From contig DUAO01000016.1 in assembly GCA_012960805.1 (NCBI GenBank), forward strand, positions 1 to 37,393: a DNA stretch of 37,393 bases, in the 5' to 3' direction. The notes below the pieces were generated by a model, which saw nothing but the letters and a program-made list of their open reading frames with translations, was not told the origin of the DNA and ran no database searches. This DNA comes from Flavobacteriales bacterium. GTDB taxonomy: Bacteria; Bacteroidota; Bacteroidia; Flavobacteriales; BACL11. Below, one piece after another: positions 1 through 8,342 of this stretch (position 1 is its first letter; the number at the start of each line of letters is the position of its first letter). The translations under genes were made by a program, and so were the position numbers.

Positions 1-1078
1 TTCCATCATCATATATATAAAATAATGTAGCATTGGTAGTGGCACTTGCATTTCTGCCAAGCATATCGGTAATACGAATAAGTTGCTTAGTGGTTATGTT
101 TTCTTCTGAAATTGCAGTAGGAGTATTACAGGGCAGTAAAGGGTATAGAAAATCTTTTGTAAAATCAAGTGCTTGCAAAAATAAAGGGTTACTATTTCCT
201 GATGCAAACCAAGTATGTCCCTCTCCTGGAAATGTTAATTTATCATTGAGCACTCCCGCTAAATCAGCTTGAGGATGCATTTCTCCAGAACCACATAAAG
301 TTAGGACACTTGGATTCCCTAACCCTGGTCCACAATTATAATTTACAGTTTGATCAGCATCTCCTTGGCAACTTACTAGAGGTTCGTCATTTGCATTAAT
401 CCAACTTAAGGTATTAATCCCTCCAGCAAAGCTAATTACTCCACTAACCTCTGAACTATAACCAATATTTCCAGCATCTCCTTCAAGCCCACCTAAACTA
501 GTTGCTACAGCCTGAATGTCTAATGGTGTTGTTGGTAGGTCGCTAATATTATCAATATATGCTAAATGAACTGCTGTAACTCCACCTGCCGAAGTCCCTC
601 CAGCAAAGATGGTGTTAGGGTCAATTCCGTAAGTATCGCCATTTGCAAAATCTTTTCTAAAATAACGAATAGCCGCTTTAATATCTACTGTTGCTTTTAA
701 CACTTCTTCATATTGCTCATCATGATTTGCTAAAAAACTTCCAATATTTATAAGGGAAACTAAACGATAATTAACAGAAGCAGTAACATATCCTTTTTTA
801 GCAAAAGTTTCACAAAAATCTTGACAGTCTACATTTGCTTTGTCGCCACCATAAAAAGATCCGCCATGTATAAATAGGATAAGCGGACGATTAATTTCAG
901 CATCACCATCAGGGGTATAGATATCCATTTCATGCGCATTGTCAGTATATACATCAGAATAATTTACTTCAGTAACGGTAACAGAGCTAAATATTTCAGT
1001 TTGATATCTGCCATTACACTGAGCATAAGTTATTGCACTAAATAATATTAGGACAAGGAGTGTAGTAATTTTTTTCAT
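1..1078 (-). CDS. Secreted carboxylesterase (alpha/beta hydrolase) with T9SS sorting domain, 3' end cut by window
   Basis: The reading frame is open from the ATG at 1078 to the left edge (359 codons), so the C-terminus is missing. It starts with a signal peptide (MKKITTLLVLILFSAITYAQ). It has the features of esterase/lipase alpha/beta hydrolases: an oxyanion-hole HGGSF motif, the nucleophile elbow GTSAGG (Ser), a late Asp in QGDADQTVNY and the catalytic His in GEGHTW. After the catalytic domain comes a segment containing RITDMLGRN and then LFYIYDDG. This is the pattern of flavobacterial type IX secretion C-terminal (type A) sorting domains, so the enzyme is probably exported by T9SS and either released or anchored outside the cell. 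The substrate cannot be told. It lies 36 bp downstream of metG on the same strand; a near-match promoter box (TATATTTA on the minus strand, about 1104-1111) suggests it may have its own transcript. Confidence 0.85.
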   Translation of the reverse strand, partial: MKKITTLLVLILFSAITYAQCNGRYQTEIFSSVTVTEVNYSDVYTDNAHEMDIYTPDGDAEINRPLILFIHGGSFYGGDKANVDCQDFCETFAKKGYVTASVNYRLVSLINIGSFLANHDEQYEEVLKATVDIKAAIRYFRKDFANGDTYGIDPNTIFAGGTSAGGVTAVHLAYIDNISDLPTTPLDIQAVATSLGGLEGDAGNIGYSSEVSGVISFAGGINTLSWINANDEPLVSCQGDADQTVNYNCGPGLGNPSVLTLCGSGEMHPQADLAGVLNDKLTFPGEGHTWFASGNSNPLFLQALDFTKDFLYPLLPCNTPTAISEENITTKQLIRITDMLGRNASATTNATLFYIYDDG

Positions 1079-1114
1079 TGTATTTTGTTTTTTAGATTGT
1101 AAATATACATTTTA

Positions 1115-2812
1115 TTATGCATGCTGTAATTTCTCCAGCTGTTCTTCAATTTTTTCATCTTCAATTTTATTGAATAAATGGATAGCAGGGTTTATTTTAT
1201 GATGATCACTTATAATTTTCCCTCCAGCATCACTCCAACTGATATTATTTATTGCTAATATCTCTTTTAGCTTATTAGATGAAAATGGCATAAACGGTTC
1301 TGATAAAATTGCTAATGATGCTGCAATTTGCATAGCGATATTGAGGATTGTTTCTGTTTTTTTTTCATCTGTATTTTTCAATTTCCAAGGCTCAGTATCG
1401 GCTAAGTATTTATTCCCTAATCGTGCTAGATTCATGAATTCTCCAAGCGCTTCCCGAAAACGGTATTTTTCAATTGAAGCTCCAATCTTCTCAGGAAAGA
1501 CTTTAAGTTTTGCTAAAACTTCCTTATCATAATCATCTAAATTATTGCAAGCAGGAACTACACCCTCCCAATATTTATGAGTAAGTACTACTACACGATT
1601 AATAAAATTTCCAAAGATGGCAACTAGCTCATTGTTGTTTCTTGCCTGGAAATCAGCCCAAGTAAAATCATTGTCTTTACTTTCGGGGGCAGTTGCGCAA
1701 AGAGCATAACGCAAGGAATCTTCTTGGCCTTTAAAATCTTCTAAATATTCGTGTAGCCAAATAGCCCAATTCTTTGAGGTTGATAGTTTTTCCCCTTCTA
1801 AATTTAAGAATGAGTTTGCAGGGACATTAGACGGCAAAACATATCCTCCATGCGCTTTTAGAATGATTGGAAAAATAATACAATGGAAAACAATATTGTC
1901 TTTCCCAATAAAATGGATAAGTTCAGTATCTTTATTTTTCCAATAATCTTCCCAATTTTTTCCTGAATCATTTGCCCATTGTTTTGTAGCTGATATGTAT
2001 CCAATTGGTGCGTCCAACCATACATAAAGCACCTTACCATCTGCATCTTTTACTGGCACTTTAACCCCCCAATCTAAATCTCTTGTCATTGCACGGGCTT
2101 TTAGTCCCCCCTCAATCCAAGATTTGCATTGACCCAAAACTTGACTTTTCCATGTTTTTGGATCATGATGATTCTCTCCTTCAAGATCCCCACTCTCTAT
2201 CCAATCTTTTAGCCATTTTTCATGGTTTTGCATTGGCAAATACCAATGTGAAGTTTCTTTTTTAATAGGAGCGCTCCCGCTTAATGTAGATGTAGGGTTT
2301 ATCAATTCATTAGGACTTAAAGTGCACCCACACTTCTCACACTGATCGCCATACGCCCCAGCAGCATTACATTTTGGACACTCGCCCGTTATATATCTGT
2401 CAGCTAAAAATTGTTTATTTTCTTCATCATAAAATTGCTCAGAAGTTTTTTTAGTAAAAACATCTTTTTTTTCTAAAGTTCTGAAAAAATCTTGTGCCGT
2501 CTCATGGTGTAGCTTATCAGAAGTACGGTGATAGATGCTAAAATCAATTCCAAAATCAGAAAATGCCTTTTTGTTGATATTATGATATTTATCTACAATT
2601 TCTTGAGGACTAATCCCTTCTTTTTTTGCTTGCAAAGTAATAGCAGCACCATGTTCGTCTGAACCACAAATAAAAGCAACATCATGCCCCTTTCCTTTTA
2701 AATACCGAACATAAATATCGGCTGGCAAATAGGCACCAGCAATATGCCCAATATGTAAAGAGCCATTTGCATAAAGCAGAGCTGAAGTAACAGTGTATCT
2801 TTTTTTAGTCAT
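1115..2812 (-). CDS. metG: Methionyl-tRNA synthetase, short form without C-terminal tRNA-binding domain
   Basis: Charges tRNA-Met with methionine in the cytoplasm. The 565-residue protein has the class I HIGH motif (residues 20-23), the zinc-knuckle cysteines C145/C148 and C158/C161 of the MetG1 type, and the KMSKS loop as KLSTS (342-346), followed by the anticodon-binding helical domain. It ends in a charged helix ([10 protein letters not shown]) exactly where flavobacterial homologues of about 690 residues continue into a linker and an EMAP/Trbp111-like OB-fold that binds tRNA and dimerises. Only 36 bp separate its stop from the esterase ATG, so the missing domain is not hidden behind a frameshift. 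A perfect TATCTTTG promoter box lies 26 bp upstream. The family call is certain; the lack of the OB domain is read from the length and the C-terminal sequence. Confidence 0.97.
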   Translation of the reverse strand: MTKKRYTVTSALLYANGSLHIGHIAGAYLPADIYVRYLKGKGHDVAFICGSDEHGAAITLQAKKEGISPQEIVDKYHNINKKAFSDFGIDFSIYHRTSDKLHHETAQDFFRTLEKKDVFTKKTSEQFYDEENKQFLADRYITGECPKCNAAGAYGDQCEKCGCTLSPNELINPTSTLSGSAPIKKETSHWYLPMQNHEKWLKDWIESGDLEGENHHDPKTWKSQVLGQCKSWIEGGLKARAMTRDLDWGVKVPVKDADGKVLYVWLDAPIGYISATKQWANDSGKNWEDYWKNKDTELIHFIGKDNIVFHCIIFPIILKAHGGYVLPSNVPANSFLNLEGEKLSTSKNWAIWLHEYLEDFKGQEDSLRYALCATAPESKDNDFTWADFQARNNNELVAIFGNFINRVVVLTHKYWEGVVPACNNLDDYDKEVLAKLKVFPEKIGASIEKYRFREALGEFMNLARLGNKYLADTEPWKLKNTDEKKTETILNIAMQIAASLAILSEPFMPFSSNKLKEILAINNISWSDAGGKIISDHHKINPAIHLFNKIEDEKIEEQLEKLQHA

Positions 2813-2838
2813 TTATTTTATAAAAAGATTTATTTTCG

Positions 2839-2846
2839 CAAAGATA
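2839..2846 (-). promoter_or_regulatory. Bacteroidota -7 box for metG
   Basis: The minus strand reads TATCTTTG, a perfect match to the Bacteroidota TAnnTTTG -7 element, 26 bp before the metG ATG. The plus strand immediately beside it (2831-2838, TATTTTCG) is a one-mismatch box for the divergent LD-carboxypeptidase gene, so the two promoters are nearly back to back. I see no clear -33 TTTG for either. Confidence 0.6.
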
Positions 2847-2862
2847 AGTTTAATTAGTAATA

Positions 2863-3759
2863 ATGATAATTCCTGAAAAATTAAAAATAGGCGATAAGAT
2901 TGGCATTGTTTCTACTGCTAGAAAAATTACTTTGGAAGAATTGAGTCCAGCAATTAAATTGTTGGAAAATTGGGGGTTTGAAGTGGTGTTTGGGGCTAAC
3001 TTATTTGAAGAAAATAATCAGTTTTCAGGAACGATTGGGCAAAGAACTGCTGATTTGCAAAGTATGATAGATAATGATGTAATTAAAGCAATTTTATGTG
3101 CACGGGGTGGTTATGGGACGGTTCAGATTATTGACAACATCAATTTTTCTAGCTTGAAAAAAAATCCGAAATGGATTATTGGCTACAGTGATGTTACGGT
3201 TTTACATTCTCATTTGAATAACTTGGGGACTGCAAGTTTGCACGCTACTATGCCGATTAATTTTGAAAATAATTCTAATGAATCCCTTCAAAGTTTAAAA
3301 AATTCCCTTTTAGGCAAATCAAACAGAATAGAATGCAAAAGTCATACCTTTAATCGCTTAGGGCAAGTAGATGCTGAAATAGTAGGAGGGAACCTTTCTA
3401 TTTTGTATAGTTTATTGGGGTCAAATTCGGATATTGATACAGAAGAAAAGATTTTATTTATTGAAGATTTGGATGAATACCTCTATCATGTTGACCGAAT
3501 GATGATGAATCTTAAACGCAATGGAAAACTAGCTAAATTAAAGGGATTAATAGTAGGAGCAATGAACGATATGAATGATAATGAAATATCTTTTGGCAAA
3601 TCAGCTGAAGAAATAATTTTGGAATATACTAAGGAATACGATTACCCCATTTGCTTTGGTTTTCCAGCAGGTCATATAAATGATAATAGATGCATAAGAT
3701 TAGGAGTGAAGTCAGTGTTGAAAATAACTGAAAATGACGTAAGTTTGTTTCAAGAATAA
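2863..3759 (+). CDS. LD-carboxypeptidase, peptidase family S66
   Basis: Cleaves the L,D peptide bond that releases the terminal D-Ala from murein tetrapeptides during peptidoglycan recycling; a related S66 role such as microcin C immunity is less likely. The Ser-Glu-His triad of the family is visible: Ser109 in IIGYSDVTVLH, Glu201 in FIEDLDEYLYHVDR and His271 in GFPAGHINDNR. The RGGYG loop that precedes the nucleophile is also present. The length of 298 residues is normal, and there is no signal peptide, as expected for cytoplasmic LdcA. It is divergent from metG. Its stop is followed after 7 bp by the relic of an aminotransferase gene. Confidence 0.92.
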   Translation: MIIPEKLKIGDKIGIVSTARKITLEELSPAIKLLENWGFEVVFGANLFEENNQFSGTIGQRTADLQSMIDNDVIKAILCARGGYGTVQIIDNINFSSLKKNPKWIIGYSDVTVLHSHLNNLGTASLHATMPINFENNSNESLQSLKNSLLGKSNRIECKSHTFNRLGQVDAEIVGGNLSILYSLLGSNSDIDTEEKILFIEDLDEYLYHVDRMMMNLKRNGKLAKLKGLIVGAMNDMNDNEISFGKSAEEIILEYTKEYDYPICFGFPAGHINDNRCIRLGVKSVLKITENDVSLFQE

Positions 3760-3766
3760 AAAGAAT

Positions 3767-3832
3767 ATGAGCTCAGAAAATTATTTTAAACCTTTCAGAG
3801 AAAATATAGTTGGTAGAGATCAAATCTTATAA
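3767..3832 (+). pseudogene. 5' relic of a class-V-fold PLP-dependent aminotransferase gene (21 codons)
   Basis: An ATG 7 bp after the LD-carboxypeptidase stop opens a 21-codon frame, MSSENYFKPFRENIVGRDQI plus Leu, then TAA. From memory of the family, flavobacterial aminotransferases/cysteine-desulfurase-like proteins begin with a pattern such as YFxPFRxNIVGxxQxF, followed by SPYG, KKIIYADW and TASGRLY. The frame here matches only this N-terminal stretch and stops where SPYG should begin. None of the three plus-strand frames after it continues the family sequence, because the convergent gatC starts at the next base. I infer a deletion that removed the rest of the gene. Alternatively the frame could still be translated as a short peptide. 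The identification rests on about 15 recognisable residues. Confidence 0.55.
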
Positions 3833-4123
3833 CTATTTTTTTAAAACAGTTGGCACTTTAAAATAATCAGAATCTTTTTGCGGAGCATTTTTAAGTGCAT
3901 TTACTTGTGAAACTTCATGCGCAATTTCATCTGCTCTTAAAACATTCACTTCATCACTAAGGTAGATAAGTGGCTCAACACCTTCAGTATCTATCTCAGA
4001 TAATTTATCTACAAAACCTATTATTTTATCTAGGTCTCCCTTCATCTTTTCGGCTGATTTTTCATCAAACTTCAGCTTTGCTAAGCGTGACAAATCCTCT
4101 ATGAGCTTGTTATTTACTTCCAT
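3833..4123 (-). CDS. gatC: Aspartyl/glutamyl-tRNA amidotransferase subunit C
   Basis: Small subunit of the GatCAB complex, which converts Glu-tRNA(Gln) and/or Asp-tRNA(Asn) to the amidated forms; GatC stabilises GatA. The protein shows the family signature: an N-terminal helix with LIEDLSRLAKLKFDE, then EKMKGDLDKII, the DTEGVEPLIY core and the C-terminal DYFKVPTVLKK that packs on GatA. The frame also opens two codons earlier at 4129, but MEVNNKLIEDL at 4123 fits family N-termini. It overlaps the end of the upstream acyltransferase gene by 14 bp, implying translational coupling. gatA and gatB are not in this window. It converges with the aminotransferase relic, with no spacer. Confidence 0.93.
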   Translation of the reverse strand: MEVNNKLIEDLSRLAKLKFDEKSAEKMKGDLDKIIGFVDKLSEIDTEGVEPLIYLSDEVNVLRADEIAHEVSQVNALKNAPQKDSDYFKVPTVLKK

Positions 4124-4850
4124 AAGCATTTAATTGTTCAAAAATAGTATTGTAAACTGAAGTATTCAAATTTTGAATTGTTTTTTCAGTTAAGGTTATT
4201 GGGTCGATTGCTTTATGCACTTTTACCCTAACAATCCCTGGGTAACCTTTAAAATATTCTTGAGGAAACATATTTTTATTATCGGGCATAGTAATGGGAA
4301 TAATGTTTATGTTTTGTTCAATAGCTAATCGGAAAGGACCGTTTCTAAACTGTTTTAAGAAAATATCTTGTTTAGGGATTCCTCCTTCTGGAAATAAGCA
4401 CATGCTTAAGCCACTTGTTAATTTTTTGCCAGCTTTTAAAAATGCGGCATAGGCATCACGCTTGTTTCCCCTGTCAACAATAACAGCATTGTTTTTATAA
4501 AAATAGCCAAATAATGGGATTTTTGCAATTTCTGATTTCCCCATAAATTGTAATGGCACAGGAAGAATTGCCAAAACAAATGGAATGTCTAAGGTAGAAA
4601 CATGGTTAGGACAAAAAATATAATGCCCCTTTCTATCTAATTTTTCTTCCCACTCAATCCTAGGATATATAAATGAGAAAAATAAAGTAAGCTTTGACCA
4701 ATAGCGAGTAAGGTGGCAGACAATTTTATTATTTTTATAAATAGCTGTAAAGAAAAATAGTGCAGGAATAAAGACTATAAAGGCCAAGATAAAAACGATT
4801 AAAAACCATATTCGCCAAAGTGAACTTAAAAGATAGCCTATCCATTTCAT
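4110..4850 (-). CDS. plsC: 1-acyl-sn-glycerol-3-phosphate acyltransferase (PlsC family)
   Basis: Transfers an acyl chain to lysophosphatidic acid to make phosphatidic acid at the inner membrane. Block I of the family is NHVSTLD (His83, Asp88, the HX4D catalytic pair) and block III is FPEG (153-156). An N-terminal hydrophobic stretch (about residues 6-37) anchors the protein. The length of 246 residues is typical. A perfect promoter box TATCTTTG lies just 4 bp before the ATG, so the transcript is probably leaderless or nearly so. It leads a two-gene unit with gatC. The assigned reaction is the family's usual one, but other lysophospholipid acceptors cannot be excluded. Confidence 0.93.
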   Translation of the reverse strand: MKWIGYLLSSLWRIWFLIVFILAFIVFIPALFFFTAIYKNNKIVCHLTRYWSKLTLFFSFIYPRIEWEEKLDRKGHYIFCPNHVSTLDIPFVLAILPVPLQFMGKSEIAKIPLFGYFYKNNAVIVDRGNKRDAYAAFLKAGKKLTSGLSMCLFPEGGIPKQDIFLKQFRNGPFRLAIEQNINIIPITMPDNKNMFPQEYFKGYPGIVRVKVHKAIDPITLTEKTIQNLNTSVYNTIFEQLNAYGSK

Positions 4851-4854
4851 GCTG

Positions 4855-4862
4855 CAAAGATA
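4855..4862 (-). promoter_or_regulatory. -7 box for plsC, 4 bp before the start codon
   Basis: The minus strand reads TATCTTTGCAGCATG, so the perfect TAnnTTTG box is followed by only four bases and then the start codon. With a start site a few bases after the box, the mRNA would begin at or next to the AUG. No -33 TTTG is obvious upstream. Confidence 0.55.
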
Positions 4863-4900
4863 AAAATCCTATTTTTACAAAATCAAAATTAGAAAATAGA

Positions 4901-5869
4901 ATGGCAAGAATATTAACAGGGATACAAAGCACAGGAACACCACATCTAGGAAATTTGTTAGGAGCAATTATTCCAGCAATTGAACTTTCGAAAGATGAAA
5001 AGAATGAAAGTTTATTTTTTATTGCTGATTTGCATTCTTTTACTGCCATTAGAGATGCGCAGAAGTTAAGAGAAAATACGTATGCTACTGCAGCAGCTTG
5101 GCTTGCTTTTGGTTTTGATACCGATAAAAATTTATTTTACCGTCAATCAGACGTAACAGAGGTTTGTGAACTGACATGGTATTTGAATTGTTTTACGCCA
5201 TTCCCAATGTTGGCCAACGCACATTCATTTAAGGATAAATCAAGCCGATTGTCAGAAGTAAATTCAGGCCTTTTTACTTATCCTGTGCTTATGGCAGCTG
5301 ATATTTTGCTTTATGATGCTGAGATTGTTCCTGTAGGGAAAGACCAAATGCAACATTTGGAAATGACAAGAGATATTGCTGGGACGTTCAATCATAAATA
5401 TCCAAATTCTTTTGTAATTCCGGAAACAAAAGTGGACAAAAGAATGATGATTATCCCAGGAACAGACGGACAGAAAATGAGTAAATCATATAATAATTGC
5501 ATTAATATTTTCTTATCTGATAAAAAATTAAGGGAGCAAATAATGGGAATTAAAACGGATTCCACTGCTATGGAAGAGAAAAAAGATGCTGATAATTGTA
5601 ATGTTTTCAAATTACATAAACTATTAGCAACGGATAAACAGTCAGCAGCATTAAAAGTAAAGTATGCTGCCGGAAATTATGGTTATGGCCAAGCCAAGCA
5701 AGAACTTTTTAATTTAATTTGTGATAAGTTCTCAGCTGAACGCACGGAGTTTAATCATTTAATGGAAAACAAAGAAATTATTGATGTAGCGCTTGAAAAA
5801 GGCGCTAAAAAAGCAAGAGTAATAGCATCTGCAGTATTACAAAGAGTTAGGACTAATATTGGCTATTAA
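4901..5869 (+). CDS. trpS: Tryptophanyl-tRNA synthetase
   Basis: Charges tRNA-Trp. The 322-residue protein has the class I HIGH-like motif as PHLGN (residues 14-18) and a perfect KMSKS (192-196), together with the family segments IADLHSFTA and PVGKDQMQHLEMTRDIA. An upstream in-frame ATG at 4820 would add 27 residues, but that extension is unlike any TrpS and lies inside the divergent plsC gene; MARILTGIQSTG at 4901 is the canonical N-terminus. The last base of its stop codon is the first base of the next gene's ATG, so the two are co-translated. Confidence 0.97.
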   Translation: MARILTGIQSTGTPHLGNLLGAIIPAIELSKDEKNESLFFIADLHSFTAIRDAQKLRENTYATAAAWLAFGFDTDKNLFYRQSDVTEVCELTWYLNCFTPFPMLANAHSFKDKSSRLSEVNSGLFTYPVLMAADILLYDAEIVPVGKDQMQHLEMTRDIAGTFNHKYPNSFVIPETKVDKRMMIIPGTDGQKMSKSYNNCINIFLSDKKLREQIMGIKTDSTAMEEKKDADNCNVFKLHKLLATDKQSAALKVKYAAGNYGYGQAKQELFNLICDKFSAERTEFNHLMENKEIIDVALEKGAKKARVIASAVLQRVRTNIGY

Positions 5870-6288
5870 TGCCAGATAAACGCATCATTGATTTTATAAA
5901 GAATCATCATCTATTAACACTTGCAACTAGTAAAGATGATGCACCGTATTGTTGCAATGTATTTTATGTATATAATGAGAAAAATAATTCTCTTATTTTT
6001 TCATCTGAAACCAAAACTAAACATGCTATAGATTTTATAGACAACCCAAATGTTGCGGCTAGTATTTCCTTAGAAACTAAAGATATTGATAAAATACAAG
6101 GGGTACAACTTTTAGGAAGAGTAATAGAACCTAAAGGAGAGGAAATTAACAATGCAACAAAGCTATATCTAAAGGGATTTCCTTATGCACAAAAGATGAA
6201 ACTATATCTTTGGGAAATGAAACTTACCTTTATAAAAATGACCCATAATAAATTGGGTTTTGGTAAGAAGTTGATTTGGGAAAAATAA
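5869..6288 (+). CDS. UPF0306 / YhbP-like protein, pyridoxamine-phosphate-oxidase fold
   Basis: A 139-residue protein with the split-barrel flavin-binding fold of the PNPOx-like superfamily. It resembles E. coli YhbP along its length: an N-terminal helix and strand with HHLLTLATS, then SSETKTKHAIDFIDNPNVAAS, the IQGVQLLGRV strand and the closing LGFGKKLIW that is characteristic of the UPF0306 family. The biochemical role of this family is not established, and flavin or heme binding is only suggested by the fold. It overlaps trpS by one base (TAATG), so it is translated from the same mRNA. It converges with the PKD lipoprotein gene after 5 bp. Confidence 0.8.
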   Translation: MPDKRIIDFIKNHHLLTLATSKDDAPYCCNVFYVYNEKNNSLIFSSETKTKHAIDFIDNPNVAASISLETKDIDKIQGVQLLGRVIEPKGEEINNATKLYLKGFPYAQKMKLYLWEMKLTFIKMTHNKLGFGKKLIWEK

Positions 6289-6293
6289 TTATC

Positions 6294-7040
6294 TTACTGA
6301 AGCCATTGAGCATCTAACGTCATATCTACACCGCTACTAATAATATTAATTTCTGTAGGATATTCATCACCTTCAGTAGAGACATAATCGTTTGGAGTAA
6401 AACTACACGAACCAATAAATTCATTTCCTCCGATTCCAGCCACCACATCATTATCCCAGAGTTCAATAGTATAATCTTGTGATAGATTATTTACGACATA
6501 GGGTAAATTTTCTGTAAATAATATTGGAAAGACCGATATATTGTCTTGAGAACTTGATGAAGCAACCTCAGTGCCGCCTTGTTTTAGTACATAAAAAACA
6601 TCTGGATCGCTTGTTAAGCCAGTGATATCCCAATCCCAATCAGATCCATTGTTAGTCATAGGCATTGCATCAATTTTAATACTAGATAATGTTAATCTAG
6701 AAGGTGCTGAGGAGACAGTGATAGTGTCTATTATTATATCCTCATGATCTAAGATGCTAGCAGTTAACGACACAGTATAATTTCCGCCTAATGTATAAAG
6801 ATGTGTTGGATTCTCTTCAGTTGAAAAATTTCCATCTCCAAAATCCCAATAATATGTATCTGAATTTGCTGAATAATTAGTGAAAACAAATAAAGTAGGG
6901 GCAAAATCATTACTAGCAGTATAGCTAAAGTTTGCAACAGGCAAATTAACATCATTAATAGCCGCAACAATATCATCTTCTTTTTTACAAGTTGTAAAAA
7001 GTAGTGGTAAGCAAAGTAATATGAGTAGTAGTTTTTTCAT
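6294..7040 (-). CDS. Surface lipoprotein with PKD domain and C2-like domain
   Basis: The N-terminus is a lipoprotein signal ending in LLFTTC (Cys18). The mature protein begins CKKEDD, which fits the Lys-plus-acidic export signal described for surface-exposed Bacteroidota lipoproteins. Residues about 34-110 form a PKD domain (core YYWDFGDG, 63-70). Residues about 115-225 look like a C2 domain: TSDPDVFY (Asp145, Asp147) and ELWDND (Asp196, Asp198) sit where C2 Ca-binding loops carry their aspartates, and FIGSCSF follows as in the C2 family. I infer a Ca-dependent adhesin or binding protein at the cell surface. The C2 assignment is by pattern only. A TATATTTG promoter box is 16 bp upstream, so the gene is probably monocistronic. 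Confidence 0.75.
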   Translation of the reverse strand: MKKLLLILLCLPLLFTTCKKEDDIVAAINDVNLPVANFSYTASNDFAPTLFVFTNYSANSDTYYWDFGDGNFSTEENPTHLYTLGGNYTVSLTASILDHEDIIIDTITVSSAPSRLTLSSIKIDAMPMTNNGSDWDWDITGLTSDPDVFYVLKQGGTEVASSSSQDNISVFPILFTENLPYVVNNLSQDYTIELWDNDVVAGIGGNEFIGSCSFTPNDYVSTEGDEYPTEINIISSGVDMTLDAQWLQ

Positions 7041-7056
7041 AACATTTAAATTTCCC

Positions 7057-7064
7057 CAAATATA
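7057..7064 (-). promoter_or_regulatory. -7 box for the PKD lipoprotein gene
   Basis: The minus strand reads TATATTTG (perfect TAnnTTTG) 16 bp before the ATG at 7040. It sits in the 36 bp between the amidohydrolase stop and the lipoprotein start. Confidence 0.5.
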
Positions 7065-7076
7065 TATATAAATAAA

Positions 7077-8342
7077 TTATCTGTTTTTATACTTCTTAAA
7101 AAGTTCCTTTTGGTGGTTGTTTAGGTCTACTGCTTTGCCTTTAATATAGGCTTTTTCTACATTGTTAGTACGCATATCCAAAGCATCTCCAGTGCTGATA
7201 AAAAAGCTAGCGTCTTTCCCTCTTTCGATAGAACCACAGTATTTATCAATTCCTAAAATTTTGGCGGTATTTAAAGTAATTGCAGAAATGGCATCTTCAT
7301 AATCCAGGCCATAAGCTACAGCAGTACCGGCAGAAAAAGGTAAGTTTCTGGCACCCATAGCTTCCATATCCCCCTCATAACTTAGGCAAAATAAAATCCC
7401 CGCTTCTTGTAATTTTGTTGCTTGTGTGAAAGGCTCATCTACCGGGCTATCTTCACTATTAGGCAGCCTATGCACCCTGTTAAGAATAAGCGAAATATTA
7501 TTTTCTTTTAATATATCAGTAATTTTAAGCGCATCTTCAGCGCCTACAATAACGCTTTTGGTAATTTCAAAATCATTAGTAAAAGCAATAGCGTCAAGCA
7601 TATCACTTGCATTATTAGCATGCATGTAAAGCGTTTTACTTCCATTAAATAAGCCCTTCATACTTTCCATTTGCAAATCCATTAAGCCGGAAGAGTTAGC
7701 GTAGGAATTTGCTTTTTTGAAAAAGATTTTTAGTTGAGCAATACTCTCATTATATTTTTCATTTTCATTAATAGTACCTGGTTCCGCCCACCAACCACTT
7801 TGGTGAAAGGAGGATGGCCAGTTAAGATGTATTCCATCATCCGATTTAAGGGAAGCATCTTCCCAATTCCAGCCATCTAAATGCATTACTGATGATTGAC
7901 CAGAAATCATTCCTCCTCTTGGCGTTACTTGGGCGATTAGCACACCATTACTCCTTACTGTTTTGGCTATTTTGGAATCTGTATTATAAGCAATCAAAGT
8001 ACGTACATTAGGGTTTATGGCGCCCGTTTCTCTGTAATCATGTGAAGCACGAACCTGATCAATTTCCGTAATTCCTAATGTAGTATTGGGCACAATAAAG
8101 CCAGGATAAAGGTGTTTTCCGTGCACACGATAAATGGTGTCAAAAGCAGTAGGGTCAATGCGAATTCTTGTTGCATCAGCAACCATTCCAATTTTTCCAT
8201 TAAGCATACTAATGGCAGCATTTTCTATCTTTTCCCCATTTCCTAAATGAGCAGTTGCTCCCATAAATAAGGTAGGTCTCTGAGCGTTTGCACCCACTGT
8301 AATCAGTAATGCAATTAGAAGGGGTAGGTATTTTTTATTCAT
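7077..8342 (-). CDS. Exported amidohydrolase-family protein, active-site HxH lost
   Basis: A 421-residue protein with a clear signal peptide (residues 1-20, ending GANA). It has the amidohydrolase/imidazolonepropionase layout: an N-terminal beta-sandwich, a TIM barrel, and the closing motif ILGIDKYCGSIERGKDASF. The first barrel strand, normally GFIDxHxH, reads GFIVPNTT: the Asp is Val84 and the two metal-binding His are Asn86 and Thr88. This makes hydrolase activity doubtful; a structural or binding role with the upstream protein is possible. The ATG at 8342 is preferred over 8357 because the signal peptide then starts with MNKK. It overlaps the upstream amidohydrolase gene by 8 bp. Relatives as pairs of about 1000 and 430 residues are, to my knowledge, common in Flavobacteriia. 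Confidence 0.8.
   Translation of the reverse strand: MNKKYLPLLIALLITVGANAQRPTLFMGATAHLGNGEKIENAAISMLNGKIGMVADATRIRIDPTAFDTIYRVHGKHLYPGFIVPNTTLGITEIDQVRASHDYRETGAINPNVRTLIAYNTDSKIAKTVRSNGVLIAQVTPRGGMISGQSSVMHLDGWNWEDASLKSDDGIHLNWPSSFHQSGWWAEPGTINENEKYNESIAQLKIFFKKANSYANSSGLMDLQMESMKGLFNGSKTLYMHANNASDMLDAIAFTNDFEITKSVIVGAEDALKITDILKENNISLILNRVHRLPNSEDSPVDEPFTQATKLQEAGILFCLSYEGDMEAMGARNLPFSAGTAVAYGLDYEDAISAITLNTAKILGIDKYCGSIERGKDASFFISTGDALDMRTNNVEKAYIKGKAVDLNNHQKELFKKYKNR

Noticed and set aside
33-272. 79-codon plus-strand frame near the left edge
   Set aside because: It is antisense to the esterase, which has a complete catalytic motif set in the other strand.
4820-4900. Upstream extension of trpS
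   Set aside because: It overlaps the divergent plsC start and promoter; TrpS proteins begin at MARILTGIQ.
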